Positions 50,738 to 59,573 of a stretch of 64,000 nt of DNA are shown in pieces. Every line of letters starts with the position of its first letter. Position 1 is the first letter of the stretch. The stretch is from CAUYUA01 sp963575675 (GTDB lineage: Bacteria; Pseudomonadota; Alphaproteobacteria; Azospirillales; Azospirillaceae), in NCBI GenBank assembly GCA_963575675.1, contig CAUYUA010000250.1:22017-86016 (forward strand), in the 5' to 3' direction. The notes beneath the pieces are model-generated. The model was not told the origin of the DNA. It made no database searches and saw only the letters and a program-made list of their open reading frames with translations. Both the position numbers and the translations under genes were made by a program.

Positions 50738-51169
50738 CTAATAACGTTTCGGCACAATCTTTCGATACAATTTAACGTGCCAAAGCATCAAAGCGATCCA
50801 CCCCCAATAAACACCGGCGGCCACCACGGTCGCCACGCCGACCAGAAGCCCATAGACATAAAAGGACGGTCGAACATTTTCCAACAAACCGGCTTCCCAC
50901 GCCGCGAGGCTGAGCGTTCCCATGAGCCCTCCTGCGGCAAATAATCCCTGAAACCCAAATGCGCCCCAGATAATCGGCCAGAGAGCGATATAAATTCCGG
51001 CAATAAACAAGCCCACCGTCACTTTCAACGACAGATAGTTTCCGTCGTTGGTGAATAACCAATGGTAATAGGAATATCCGGACGGATTGTAGGTTCCAAA
51101 AACCAGGGCTCCCGACAGCAGCCATCGCAACAGGAAGCGTATAAAAGTCAGAGGTGGATAATGTCCCAT
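50738..51169 (-). CDS. four-helix membrane protein, DUF6524-like, copy 2
   Basis: A 143-residue paralogue of the protein at 46933. The conserved RWLLSGALVFGTYNPSGYSY then YYHW is visible near the N-terminus, followed by three hydrophobic segments. The C-terminus ends basic (LWHVKLYRKIVPKRY). It lies about 50 bp after flaF on the same strand and could be co-transcribed with it. Function unknown. Confidence 0.8.
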   Translation of the reverse strand: MGHYPPLTFIRFLLRWLLSGALVFGTYNPSGYSYYHWLFTNDGNYLSLKVTVGLFIAGIYIALWPIIWGAFGFQGLFAAGGLMGTLSLAAWEAGLLENVRPSFYVYGLLVGVATVVAAGVYWGWIALMLWHVKLYRKIVPKRY

Positions 51170-51220
51170 CCTAATCCTCGCGCCACCATGGGCACTATCA
51201 CTGTCTCATTGATAGAACAG

Positions 51221-51667
51221 TTAAATGGATATCCGCACTCTTTCGATTTGGCCGGGCTTTGGCGGTTCGGCGTCGTCAGGAACTGAAGGAATTTGGGGGT
51301 GATCGTTGCCTGCTCTTTGTGTGAGCCCGCTGGCGACAGAACGATTGACTTGAATGAGTTTATCAAGCTTGGTTGCGTCGAGATCAACCAGACGCTGAAC
51401 GGTTTCCCGATCAACCAACAAAGAAAGCGCAGCGATATTGTGGCGAAGATCAATCGGCAGAGGGCAATCTTCTTCACTGATGGAAACTTGGAAGATCGTC
51501 CACAGTTTTTGATTAATTTGCAATGCTTCTTGAAGCATATTGGGGTCTTTTGGACACCGCGAGGCGTCGATCAAGCGTCGTGCCGCCTCGGTCAGAGCCC
51601 AAGCTTCGGTGTCGCGCGGATCGTCCGAAGTGGGTCTGGTCGAGTATTTCGTCGTCTGCTGCTTCAT
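51221..51667 (-). CDS. flaF: flagellar biosynthesis regulator FlaF
   Basis: A 148-residue protein whose central part matches FlaF: DPRDTEAWALTEAARRLI, ALQINQKLWTIFQVSISEED, LPIDLRHNIAALSLLV and LIQVNRSVASGL. FlaF is typical of alphaproteobacteria and supports flagellin assembly by controlling flagellin mRNA translation or export, together with FlbT. ATG 51667 has GGAGG 8 nt upstream; the longer frame to 51709 is less likely. No flagellin or flbT gene is in the window. The DUF6524-like gene follows closely. Confidence 0.85.
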   Translation of the reverse strand: MKQQTTKYSTRPTSDDPRDTEAWALTEAARRLIDASRCPKDPNMLQEALQINQKLWTIFQVSISEEDCPLPIDLRHNIAALSLLVDRETVQRLVDLDATKLDKLIQVNRSVASGLTQRAGNDHPQIPSVPDDAEPPKPGQIERVRISI

Positions 51668-51984
51668 TTCCGGTCCTCCGCGACGGCGCATGGTCAACGA
51701 AACGCGCAAATCGCAATGTTCGGCATTTTCTGTCAGCGCCGAGGTTTTGTCAACGAACGTCTCGTTTACATATCAGGAGTCGCCGCAATATGCGTGCGTG
51801 GGAATGGTGAATGTGGGAGGGGGTGAGCGTAATTTTATCGATTCGGACTCATTTTAACATTGGGTTTGATTGGCGTCAAAATAAAGTTTTTGTGTTGTCG
51901 TGAAAGCATGGAGCGTCGATTTTTTTGTTTCCAGTCTGGATTTTAAGCTCTAATTAAGCATTTTCTTTTGAATCAAAGAAGAAT

Positions 51985-52080
51985 TCGGCGGGGCCAGTGA
52001 CTGTGTTTCTGGGCGCCGAAAATCATAAAGGGGGAGTGAATTCCCCCCCTTTTTTATTCACAAAGCGATTTTGCTCTGGA
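51985..52080. repeat. single arm (half copy) of the dispersed element
   Basis: The order ggccagtgactgtgtttctg, cgccgaaaatcataaaggggg, ccccccttttttattcaca, aagcgattttgctctggaatt is that of one arm, without a facing arm. The rest of 51710-51984 shows nothing. Confidence 0.75.
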
Positions 52081-52153
52081 ATTGTTTCTTTTTGGACTCT
52101 TTCGCGGAATCAAAGCGCTGATTTCGACTTTGCAACAGGCTTTTTATTGTTCG

Positions 52154-53446
52154 TCAGACTTTGTCCAAAGCCTGAGTTAAATCCGCCAAAATGTCTTCGA
52201 TATGTTCGATGCCGACTGAAAGCCTGACATAACCATCCGTGACGCCCGTGCGTAGTCGATCTTCTGGGGAAAGTTGTGAGTGCGTTGTCGACGCCGGATG
52301 AATGGCCAAACTACGAGCGTCGCCGATGTTGGCGACATGGTAGAATAGTTGCAAAGCATCAATGAATTTACGTCCGGCCTCAACGCCATTCGCCAACTCA
52401 AAGCCTAGCAAGCCTCCGTAACCGCCTTTCAGGTAAGCATCGGCGCGGCGTCGCGCCTCATCCTGTTGCAACGAAGGGTGTATGACTTTTGTAACTTTGG
52501 GATGGTTGGCGAGAAACGCCGCGACCTTCTGAGCGTTTTCACAATGCGCTCGCATTCGCAACGGCAGGGTTTCCAAACCTTGGATAAATTGGAAAGCGTT
52601 GAAGGGACTCATCGCGCACCCAACGTCGCGCAACAGAGTGACGCGCGCTTTAATAATGTAGGCGATTGGTCCGAGCGCTTTTACGGCCTCCACCCACACG
52701 GCGCCGTGATAGCTGGGGTCGGGCTGGTTGAGCATCGGGAAACGATCCGGATAGGCGGACCAATCAAAATTTCCGCCGTCAATGATCGCGCCGCCGATCG
52801 AAGTGCCGTGACCGCCAATGAATTTGGTGGTGGAGTAAACGACAATAGCGGCTCCGTGATCCAAAGGACGACATAAAACAGGCGCCGCTGTATTGTCGAC
52901 AATCAATGGAACGCCGATTTTTCGTCCGAGAGCCGCAACCTCAGCAATTGGGAATGTGATGAGCTTGGGATTGGGCAAAGTCTCTGCGAACCAGGCGCGC
53001 GTGCGTTCATCGGTGGCGCGCGCGAAGTTTTCCGGATCCGTAGGATCGACGAACCGGACTTCAATCCCCATGGTCTTAAAGGTGTTGGCGAATAGATTCC
53101 AGGTGCCTCCATATAAATCCGTCGAGCTGACAATATTATCGCCGACATGCGCGATGTTTTGGACTGCTAAAAATTCCGCTGCTTGTCCGGATGACACCGC
53201 CAGTCCCGCGACGCCTCCTTCCAGCGCCGCCAAACGGTCTTCCAAGACGGCGGTGGTCGGATTCATGATCCGTGTATAGATGTTTCCCAGTTCTTGCAGC
53301 GCGAACAATCGAACGGCATGCTCGGCGTCGTTGAATTGATAAGAGGTTGTCTGATAAATCGGCACGGCGACAGCCGTGGTTGCAGGGTCGCGCCGATACC
53401 CCGCGTGCAGAACCAGGGTTTCCGGATGTTTCCATGACGTGGACAT
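52154..53446 (-). CDS. metY: O-acetylhomoserine aminocarboxypropyltransferase (MetY-like)
   Basis: A 430-residue PLP enzyme of the Cys/Met metabolism family. HPETLVLHAGYRRDPATTAV, YTRIMNPTTAVLEDRLAALE, the PLP lysine in VVYSTTKFIGGHGTSIGG and the C-terminal SVGIEHIEDILADLTQAL are characteristic. It makes homocysteine or cysteine from O-acetylhomoserine or O-acetylserine plus sulfide. ATG 53446 has AAGGA about 9 nt upstream; the longer frame to 53503 is rejected. It is a housekeeping gene in an otherwise accessory region. Confidence 0.93.
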   Translation of the reverse strand: MSTSWKHPETLVLHAGYRRDPATTAVAVPIYQTTSYQFNDAEHAVRLFALQELGNIYTRIMNPTTAVLEDRLAALEGGVAGLAVSSGQAAEFLAVQNIAHVGDNIVSSTDLYGGTWNLFANTFKTMGIEVRFVDPTDPENFARATDERTRAWFAETLPNPKLITFPIAEVAALGRKIGVPLIVDNTAAPVLCRPLDHGAAIVVYSTTKFIGGHGTSIGGAIIDGGNFDWSAYPDRFPMLNQPDPSYHGAVWVEAVKALGPIAYIIKARVTLLRDVGCAMSPFNAFQFIQGLETLPLRMRAHCENAQKVAAFLANHPKVTKVIHPSLQQDEARRRADAYLKGGYGGLLGFELANGVEAGRKFIDALQLFYHVANIGDARSLAIHPASTTHSQLSPEDRLRTGVTDGYVRLSVGIEHIEDILADLTQALDKV

Positions 53447-53587
53447 GAGGCGGATCCTTTTTGTGTAAAATCTCCAAACGAATTCTATACAGAATGCCGT
53501 CAAATTAAGGAACGGTTACGGATAGATATTTTACTCACACCAGGTCTTCACAAACGTCGAGTCATTAATTTTACATTATAATATTGT

Positions 53588-53766
53588 ATAAATTGGACGG
53601 ATGCAAAAACTATGTTCTTGGTTGTAGAGGATTACAATGGAGAATGGATTTTATACCAAAAATTATTTACAGCTCTAAAAAAAGATTGCTTCGCGAATAA
53701 GGGGGGCTTTCGTCCTTGGCCTGAGAGACTGGAAACGCAGGCTCTGGACCCTTTGAATTTTCTTTG
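53588..53766. repeat. decayed dispersed inverted-repeat element
   Basis: aaattggacggatgcaaaaac... on the left and ggaaacgcaggctctggaccctttgaattt on the right face each other; the arm cttcgcgaataaggggggctttcg is well preserved. It lies upstream of the hsp20 gene. Confidence 0.8.
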
Positions 53767-53787
53767 ACGTTTTTTTCGCAAACCCCT

Positions 53788-53815
53788 CTTGAACGCATTT
53801 GCTCGCTTCCTAAAT
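53788..53815 (+). promoter_or_regulatory. sigma-32 (RpoH) type promoter of hsp20
   Basis: CTTG, then 17 bases, then CCTAAAT match the alphaproteobacterial heat-shock consensus CTTG-N17/18-CYTATNT in all but one base. It lies about 130 bp upstream of the hsp20 start. Confidence 0.7.
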
Positions 53816-53884
53816 ACAGGAGCGTTGGAGGCCGAATGTAGGCTCCATCAAAAAGAAAACGCCAAGTCATCCCAGACAAGCTTA

Positions 53885-53940
53885 TCCCGGCGCAGAAGCG
53901 CGGGAAAAGTCTCTGTCCGATATCGCTCGAAGGAGGATAT
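53885..53940 (+). promoter_or_regulatory. ROSE-like RNA thermometer
   Basis: Two hairpins are visible: cccggcgcagaagcgcggg (53886-53904) and atatcgctcgaaggaggatat (53920-53940). In the second, TCGCT pairs with the AGGAGG ribosome site, the UYGCU:AGGA pattern of ROSE elements, with the mismatched G-G pairs expected for melting on heat. The start codon follows 3 nt later. Confidence 0.7.
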
Positions 53941-53943
53941 TCC

Positions 53944-54441
53944 ATGCGTACTTTCGATCTCTCTCCGCTTTTCCGCTCGACTGTTGGTTTTGATCGGATG
54001 TCTCAAGCTTTGGATGCGGCTTTTCAGTTGAATGACGCCGCTCTTGCTTACCCGCCTTACAACATCGAAAAGGTCAATGAGGACCATTATCGAATCTCCA
54101 TGGCGGTCGCCGGTTTTGGTGAAGAAGATATCGAGGTGACCAGTCAAGAGGGGCAAGTCGTTGTGCGTGGGAAAAACAACCTGGAGCCCGAAGGAAAGGT
54201 TTATCTCCATCGAGGCATCGCCGGTCGAGCGTTTGAGCGCAAGTTCCATCTCGCTGATTATATTCGCGTGACGGGCGCTGTGTTGGTCAATGGAATGCTT
54301 CATATTGACCTCGCACGGGAAGTTCCGGAAGCGCTGAAATTACGACGTATTTCGATCTCTACTGGATTCGGCGGAGCGTCAAGCGGAAAGCCTTCTGTTT
54401 CCGCGACCTCCAACACAGTCGAAGTGAAGCAAGCAGCTTAA
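53944..54441 (+). CDS. small heat-shock protein Hsp20 (IbpA-like)
   Basis: A 165-residue alpha-crystallin protein. Segments RTFDLSPLFRSTVGFDRMSQ, YPPYNIEKVNEDHYRISMAV, AGFGEEDIEVTSQEGQVVVR, RGIAGRAFERKFHLADYIRV and LVNGMLHIDLAREVPE are typical of IbpA-type proteins. It binds unfolded proteins as an ATP-independent chaperone. It has a sigma-32 promoter and a ROSE-type leader, so it is heat-inducible at both transcription and translation. The C-terminal SATSNTVEVKQAA tail is not the usual IxI ending. Confidence 0.93.
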   Translation: MRTFDLSPLFRSTVGFDRMSQALDAAFQLNDAALAYPPYNIEKVNEDHYRISMAVAGFGEEDIEVTSQEGQVVVRGKNNLEPEGKVYLHRGIAGRAFERKFHLADYIRVTGAVLVNGMLHIDLAREVPEALKLRRISISTGFGGASSGKPSVSATSNTVEVKQAA

Positions 54442-54453
54442 TGTAAACAACAG

Positions 54454-54493
54454 AGCGAAGCAAGCGGAGGTGTTTCTGCTTGCTCCGTTTTTT
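54454..54493 (+). terminator. terminator after hsp20
   Basis: gcgaagcaagc pairs imperfectly with gcttgctccg and is followed by six T. Confidence 0.75.
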
Positions 54494-54570
54494 GTTGTTT
54501 AAGAAATATTATTTCTAGACATACATTGATATGCCTCCTTTCATTCGAAAATCCGAAGAAATGCAAAGGG

Positions 54571-54734
54571 AAAGAAAAAGGCCGGGGCGGCTTCGCCCGA
54601 ACCGCCAAAGGCCGCGAGCCTTTTGGGAACCATGACTTGGAGACTACGATAACCAAGACTACGATAACCAAGACTACGACGACCAAAAGCGCGGGGGCTG
54701 TTTTAATCCGATGAAGCCGCCGGATTTTTTTGAA
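54571..54734. repeat. copy of dispersed repeat family 2
   Basis: ggccggggcggcttcgccc, ccgccaaaggccgcgagcc, tttgggaaccatgacttgga, then a variable insert and ttttaatccgatgaagccgc match the copy at 32570. The insert is the 15-bp tandem repeat at 54640. Confidence 0.85.
54640..54684. repeat. 15-bp tandem repeat, three copies
   Basis: Units aagactacgataacc (first with g, third with cgacc) repeat three times inside the family 2 element. Confidence 0.9.
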
Positions 54735-55040
54735 AGCAAGGCGGAGTCTTGGCCTATAGGCGTTGAATTGCTCTCTCCCCACACACAAACCAGAGAGCGC
54801 TTCGTGAAATCAAGGTCATACATACAAGATAGCAAATAAAATTCAATCGGCATTTTTTCCAAGTTTTTCGTGAAAAGCACAAAGTTTCGCTTCTTAGGGC
54901 CGATAGACCGCCTTGACAGATTTCGTCTGGACCTGTACGGGTATTGTCTTGGTCTTTTACGCCCTTCATTCATGCTTTTGACGTTTTAAGAGCGTTTAAA
55001 AGTGTTTTTAATAAAAATTTTAAGAAAGAGAGGCGGCTCC
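54735..55040. other. intergenic region before the second exported paralogue
   Basis: No gene is supported. The strand has AT-rich leader sequence and probably the promoter of the gene at 55041, not identifiable. Confidence 0.4.
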
Positions 55041-55631
55041 ATGAAGGCAGCTCACCGGCCGATGATCGCAATGTCCATGCGAATCATAGGAATCGCTGCT
55101 GTGATGCTTGCGTGTCTCAGTACATCGGTTTTGGCGCAAACGCCGATCCGACCGGATAATCAACCCAGTCTTTTGCAAATGTTGGTTCGTCCTGTCGAGC
55201 CGATTGCGGATTGGCTGCTTGGTTTCTTTTCAAAGGAAGAAAACCAGTTCGATAGAGATTTGGCGCGTTTTAAACAATCCGTTGAATCCGATCTCAGTAA
55301 ATTTTCTCAGTTCATTCGAGCGGCGGGATACACCCTTTCAAAGCTTTCGATTGATGCGGAGCGTTCTCCGACGGGACGTTCTCCCGTTATTGTGTTTACA
55401 TTGGACTTTGTTCGCAGGCTGGAGCCGAAGGAACGGCTGGAGCTTCAAGCGCGCTTAAATGATGAAAACGATGTGATTGGGTTGATTGAGCGTTCAATTA
55501 TTCAGATTCTGTTGGATGCGACGGATTCTTTGGCGGCGGTGCGAAGCGATGGGTTTCGGTATGTGGGATTGAACGTCACGGTCGATGCTGTTCCTGCGGT
55601 TACTTTTAGATTGGAAAAACCAACTCATTGA
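55041..55631 (+). CDS. exported protein of an unrecognised family (paralogue of the gene at 38565)
   Basis: A 196-residue protein with a signal peptide (RIIGIAAVMLACLSTSVLAQ), a linker (DNQPSLLQMLVRPVEPIADW) and a domain that matches the C-terminal half of the product at 38565: AAGYTLSKL, FVRRLEPKERLELQARLNDE, IGLIERSIIQILLDATDSLA and SDGFRYVGLNVTVDAV. ATG 55041 has GGCGGC-type ribosome spacing and gives a clean signal; the frame opens at 55002. The pair suggests a secreted family with a role in the envelope. Function unknown. Confidence 0.75.
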   Translation: MKAAHRPMIAMSMRIIGIAAVMLACLSTSVLAQTPIRPDNQPSLLQMLVRPVEPIADWLLGFFSKEENQFDRDLARFKQSVESDLSKFSQFIRAAGYTLSKLSIDAERSPTGRSPVIVFTLDFVRRLEPKERLELQARLNDENDVIGLIERSIIQILLDATDSLAAVRSDGFRYVGLNVTVDAVPAVTFRLEKPTH

Positions 55632-55782
55632 TTCCAATCGTTCGCCGCGCAAACCCGATCTTTTGGGCCGGGATGGCGGCGAATTTTGTTGGTTCTCGAT
55701 CAATGAGGAATAGAAAAAACGTCAAGAACGCAGTCTCTGTTATCCGTCTAATTTTTCTTCGGAAGATTTAAAGGTATATTTT

Positions 55783-57048
55783 ATGATATCCGATCTTTCT
55801 CAAAGATTGTCGACTCTTCGTTTGATTGCCGAAACTCACTGTGAGCGCGGCAATCAATTCGCAGAACAAGGTCAAGAGGACGCTGCAATCTCCGACTATC
55901 ATCACGCCATTCAATACTGTCCAGATTACCCCGAAGTTTGGAATAATTTGGGAAACGTCCTGCGGCAAAAAGGGCAATGGGCGGAGGCCGTCACGGCCTA
56001 TCGACATGCTCTGACGCTTGGACTCAATCATCCCGTCGTTTATTACAATCTCGGAACCGCATTGCGTCAAGGTGGAGAACCAAACGCCGCCATTACGGCT
56101 CTCAATGTTGCGTTGGCCGTTGCTCCGGAATTTCCAGAGATACATAACAATCTTGGGAATGCTTTTCGCGATTTGGAACGTTTTTCCGAAGCCGTCGAGG
56201 CGTATCTGAAAGCGGTTCATCTGCAACCGGAATATCATGACGCTCATGCGAATCTCGCGTCTGCGGTGTATCTTCTCTATCAACAAACGCCTGAATACGC
56301 CATTGACGCCGTGCGACGGTGGCGAGCGGAGCATCCCGATCATCCCGTCGCGCGTCATGTCGGCGCGGCTTTGGCGATCGACGCCTCTGAACCTACGCCG
56401 GAGCGCGCCTCCGATGATTATGTGAGGCAGACGTTCAATCGATTCGCCGAGGATTTCGATGAAAAATTGCGGGCAATCGGTTATCGAGTTCCAGAGCTGA
56501 TTTTATCCACTCTCGCCGCTGTTTTGCCGTCGTCGACGCAAGGTCCGTCATTGGAGATTCTTGACGCCGGATGCGGCACCGGGCTGTGTGGACCAGGGCT
56601 GCGACGTTGGGCGAAACGCTTGGAAGGCATGGACTTATCGTCTGGAATGTTGGCGCAGGCAGATAGGCGCGGAGTTTATGACGCTTTGGAAGTCAAGGAA
56701 TTGACGGAATATTTGGCGTTGCGACAGGAGACGTTTGACGTGATCGCGGCGGCGGATGTGTTTTGTTATTTTGGGGCTTTGGAGCCTGTGTTTCGAGTGG
56801 CGACAAGGGCGCTTCGGTGTGGGGGGTGGTTTGTTTTTTCCGTTGAACGTGCAGAAGAAAATGAAACGGCGTTTCGTTTGGGGGCGCATGGCCGATATCA
56901 ACATGGAGAAACGGCGCTTCGCGTGATCTTGGAGAACCTTGGGTTAAGTATTGAAAAGTGGTCAACAGAGACGCTTCGTTGTGAAAACGGTTGTCCTGTT
57001 TTCGGATTTATTGTTCTGGTTAAGAAAATAAATGGGGATGAAAATTAA
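55783..57048 (+). CDS. TPR-repeat protein fused to a SAM-dependent methyltransferase
   Basis: A 421-residue protein. Residues about 15-170 are TPR repeats (NNLGNVLRQKGQWAEAVTAY, NNLGNAFRDLERFSEAVEAY). The C-terminal half is a class I methyltransferase with motif I ILDAGCGTGLCGPGLRRW, then EGMDLSSGMLAQADRRGVYD. The TPR part may choose a protein or glycan-bearing substrate. Its TAA stop lies inside the first bases of a dispersed-element half copy (57040). The start ATG 55783 has a weak ribosome site. The role in a TPR-based modification system is inferred from neighbours. Confidence 0.85.
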   Translation: MISDLSQRLSTLRLIAETHCERGNQFAEQGQEDAAISDYHHAIQYCPDYPEVWNNLGNVLRQKGQWAEAVTAYRHALTLGLNHPVVYYNLGTALRQGGEPNAAITALNVALAVAPEFPEIHNNLGNAFRDLERFSEAVEAYLKAVHLQPEYHDAHANLASAVYLLYQQTPEYAIDAVRRWRAEHPDHPVARHVGAALAIDASEPTPERASDDYVRQTFNRFAEDFDEKLRAIGYRVPELILSTLAAVLPSSTQGPSLEILDAGCGTGLCGPGLRRWAKRLEGMDLSSGMLAQADRRGVYDALEVKELTEYLALRQETFDVIAAADVFCYFGALEPVFRVATRALRCGGWFVFSVERAEENETAFRLGAHGRYQHGETALRVILENLGLSIEKWSTETLRCENGCPVFGFIVLVKKINGDEN

Positions 57049-57142
57049 ACGGGTTCAGGGACTGAGTTCCTGATCGTGGGGAATTATAAGGGAGGAGCGA
57101 AAGCCTTCCCTTGTTCGCGAAGCGAATTTCCTCTGGAGCTGT
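57040..57142. repeat. single arm (half copy) of the dispersed element
   Basis: The order taaacgggttcagggactgag, ttcctgatcgtgggg, attataagggaggagcgaaa, cttgttcgcgaagcgaat, cctctggagctgttt matches one arm. It supplies the last codon of the upstream methyltransferase gene. The rest of the gap to the kinase gene shows nothing. Confidence 0.85.
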
Positions 57143-57398
57143 TTGTTTTTTTCTCGGTGAACCATTTTTCCTTGATAAAACGCCGATCTTGCGTGATTGA
57201 AGGCCCATTGCCGTCTTGGCCGTGGAAGGGTATAGGTGATAGAGCAAGGGGAGCCGCTAGAGCGGGTTGTAATCGGACGGAATCGACCGACTGCAAAAAA
57301 ACCGCTCGGAAATACGCTCTAGGGCAAAGGATTTCCCACAGCCATACATCTGAACAGCCGACTCGGAAAAGAGGGCGGCGGCAACGGCCGGGGGCGAC

Positions 57399-59507
57399 GT
57401 GAAGGAAGCGGATATCAAGAAGCTCGGAAAGTACGACATTGTCGGCGAACTGGGCAAAGGCGCAATGGGCGTCGTCTATAAGGGCAAAGATCCCTTCATT
57501 GAACGCGCTGTCGCCATTAAGACCGTGCGCACGGATATGATGGCGGCTGACGATCCGGAAGCCACCAGCGCCCAAATTACGCGATTCAAGCGCGAGGCGC
57601 AGGCGGCGGGACGAATCAATCATCCGAACATCGTCGCCATTTACGAATACGGCGAAGACGGCCCGACCGCTTTCATCGCCATGGAGTTCATCTCAGGTCG
57701 CGATCTTAAGGACTATTTCGACAAAAACGAGCGATTCGATATGAAGACGGTGGTTCGCATCATGTGCGAGACACTGTCGGCGCTCGAATACGCCCATAAA
57801 GGCGGCATTGTTCACCGCGACATCAAACCCGCCAATATTATGATGACGGCGGCGGGCGAGGTGAAGATTACCGACTTCGGCATTGCGCGTTTGGAGTCCT
57901 CGAACTTAACCCAGGCCGGCGCGGTCATGGGCACGCCGAGTTATATGTCTCCAGAGCAATTCATGGGGCAACAAGTCGATGCGCGATCCGACTTGTTCTC
58001 GGCGGGAGCGGTTCTCTACCAGTTTCTGACGGGTGAGAAGCCGTTTGCAGGGTCGTTGACCACCATTATGCACAAGGTGCTCAACAGTCAGCCGGAGCCT
58101 CCGTCGCTGTTGAACGTCTCTGTTCCCAAAGGCTTTGACGTGGTTATCGCCAAAGCCATGGCAAAGCGTCCTGAAGATCGTTACCAAAACGCCGCAGAAT
58201 TCGCTCAGGCGATTCGCGACGCCGCAGAAGGTCGAGTGTCGGCTCCAATCGCTTCGGCCGCCGGCGACGAAGAGGCCACCATTGTCGATTCGCGTGGTCT
58301 TGCGCGCGCTGAAACGCGCTCTGCGTCTCGTTCGACGGAAGCTGTCGGCGAGAAGAGCGCGAAAAAAGGATCAAGTCTCGGCGTCATTATCGGCGCGGTT
58401 GTGGTTTTGGCGGGCGGCGGCGCTTGGTGGTTCCTCAATAACAAACCGGCCACGTCTCTCGCCCCTGTTTCCACGCCGCCGGTTGTCTCCACCACATCGA
58501 TGGTTGTTGCGCCGACGATCACGACCGTTCCGTCGACTCCCACTGTTTCAACGTCGGTTGCGCCAACCTCTGTGACGCCGGTTGCGCCGATTTCCTCAAC
58601 GCCTGTTTCTCCGACCCTTGCAACGCCAACTTCTGTGATCCCGGTCGCGCCGGTTTCTCCAACGCCGGTTTCTCCGACGTCTGTTGCTCCAACCCTTGCA
58701 ACTCCAATTCCTGTAACTCCGGTCGCGCCGGTTTCTCCAACCTCTGTTTCGCCGTCTCTCGCAACGCCTGCGGCGCCGGTGATGGAGACGCCTCCCAAGC
58801 CGCCGGTTCTTTCAACCGTCAATCTTGCTCCCGTGATCGGGCAGTTGAAAACCGCGTTCACGCGCGTTGAATGCTCAATTCTGAAGGTCGATTCAGACCA
58901 CACCGGAAAGTTGCTGATCTCCGGCAATAGCGGCTCACCTTCCGCCGAGGCCATGATTCGTCAGCTTGTGGACAACACAGCCCCAAGGATTCCCTACGCC
59001 CTTCGTTTGGAGACCATCAGCAGCGGAATGTGCGATCCGTTGGGAGTAATCAATAAATTCCGTCAAGCCAATCTTCTTTCTGAAAAGCCGGTGGTTCTAA
59101 AACCGGCAAGCCCTGATGGCGTGTTCTGGAATGGTCAGAACTTGATGCTTGATCTGGAGGCTCCGGATTTTCCCGCCTATTTCCAAGTTGATTACTTTAC
59201 TCTTGAAGGGTACGTCGTTCACCTTTTCCCCAATGGCTTGGAAAAAGACAATCGATTGTTGTCGAACGGACGTCGTAAGCTTGGAGACCCTGCGGGAGGG
59301 GGACGTTTCTGGAATATCGGAGCGCCTTTTGGACGAGAGCTGATTACGGTTATTGCGTCGGCGCGTCCTTTGTTTCCTAATTTACGACCGGAAGCGGAAC
59401 AAATCTCGGTCTATTTGAACGAATTGCGGAAGTCTTTGGAAACCGTCGGACGTGTCGGCCCGACGCCGTTGGCTTCGGCAATCACCATCAAGACTTTGCC
59501 GAACTAA
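57399..59507 (+). CDS. membrane Ser/Thr protein kinase with external DUF4384 domain
   Basis: A 702-residue kinase with a GTG start. The Hanks-type domain (about 12-275) has the glycine loop GELGKGAMGVVYKG, Lys41, the catalytic loop IVHRDIKPANIMM, the DFG motif TDFGIARL and GTPSYMSPEQF. A transmembrane segment follows (about 326-348, GVIIGAVVVLAGGGAWWFL), then a Pro/Thr/Val linker of tandem VSPTPVSPTSVAPT-like units and a C-terminal domain resembling DUF4384 (DLEAPDFPAYFQVDYFTLEG, VVHLFPNGLEKDNR). This arrangement recalls PpkA kinases. The convergent PP2C gene should reverse its action. No type VI secretion genes are in the window. The GTG start is uncertain. Confidence 0.9.
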   Translation: MKEADIKKLGKYDIVGELGKGAMGVVYKGKDPFIERAVAIKTVRTDMMAADDPEATSAQITRFKREAQAAGRINHPNIVAIYEYGEDGPTAFIAMEFISGRDLKDYFDKNERFDMKTVVRIMCETLSALEYAHKGGIVHRDIKPANIMMTAAGEVKITDFGIARLESSNLTQAGAVMGTPSYMSPEQFMGQQVDARSDLFSAGAVLYQFLTGEKPFAGSLTTIMHKVLNSQPEPPSLLNVSVPKGFDVVIAKAMAKRPEDRYQNAAEFAQAIRDAAEGRVSAPIASAAGDEEATIVDSRGLARAETRSASRSTEAVGEKSAKKGSSLGVIIGAVVVLAGGGAWWFLNNKPATSLAPVSTPPVVSTTSMVVAPTITTVPSTPTVSTSVAPTSVTPVAPISSTPVSPTLATPTSVIPVAPVSPTPVSPTSVAPTLATPIPVTPVAPVSPTSVSPSLATPAAPVMETPPKPPVLSTVNLAPVIGQLKTAFTRVECSILKVDSDHTGKLLISGNSGSPSAEAMIRQLVDNTAPRIPYALRLETISSGMCDPLGVINKFRQANLLSEKPVVLKPASPDGVFWNGQNLMLDLEAPDFPAYFQVDYFTLEGYVVHLFPNGLEKDNRLLSNGRRKLGDPAGGGRFWNIGAPFGRELITVIASARPLFPNLRPEAEQISVYLNELRKSLETVGRVGPTPLASAITIKTLPN

Positions 59508-59573
59508 GGGTAAATCAAAAACGAGCGTTTTCTGATCAAACGAAGGTCAGAAAACGCGTTTGGTGTTTTTGTT

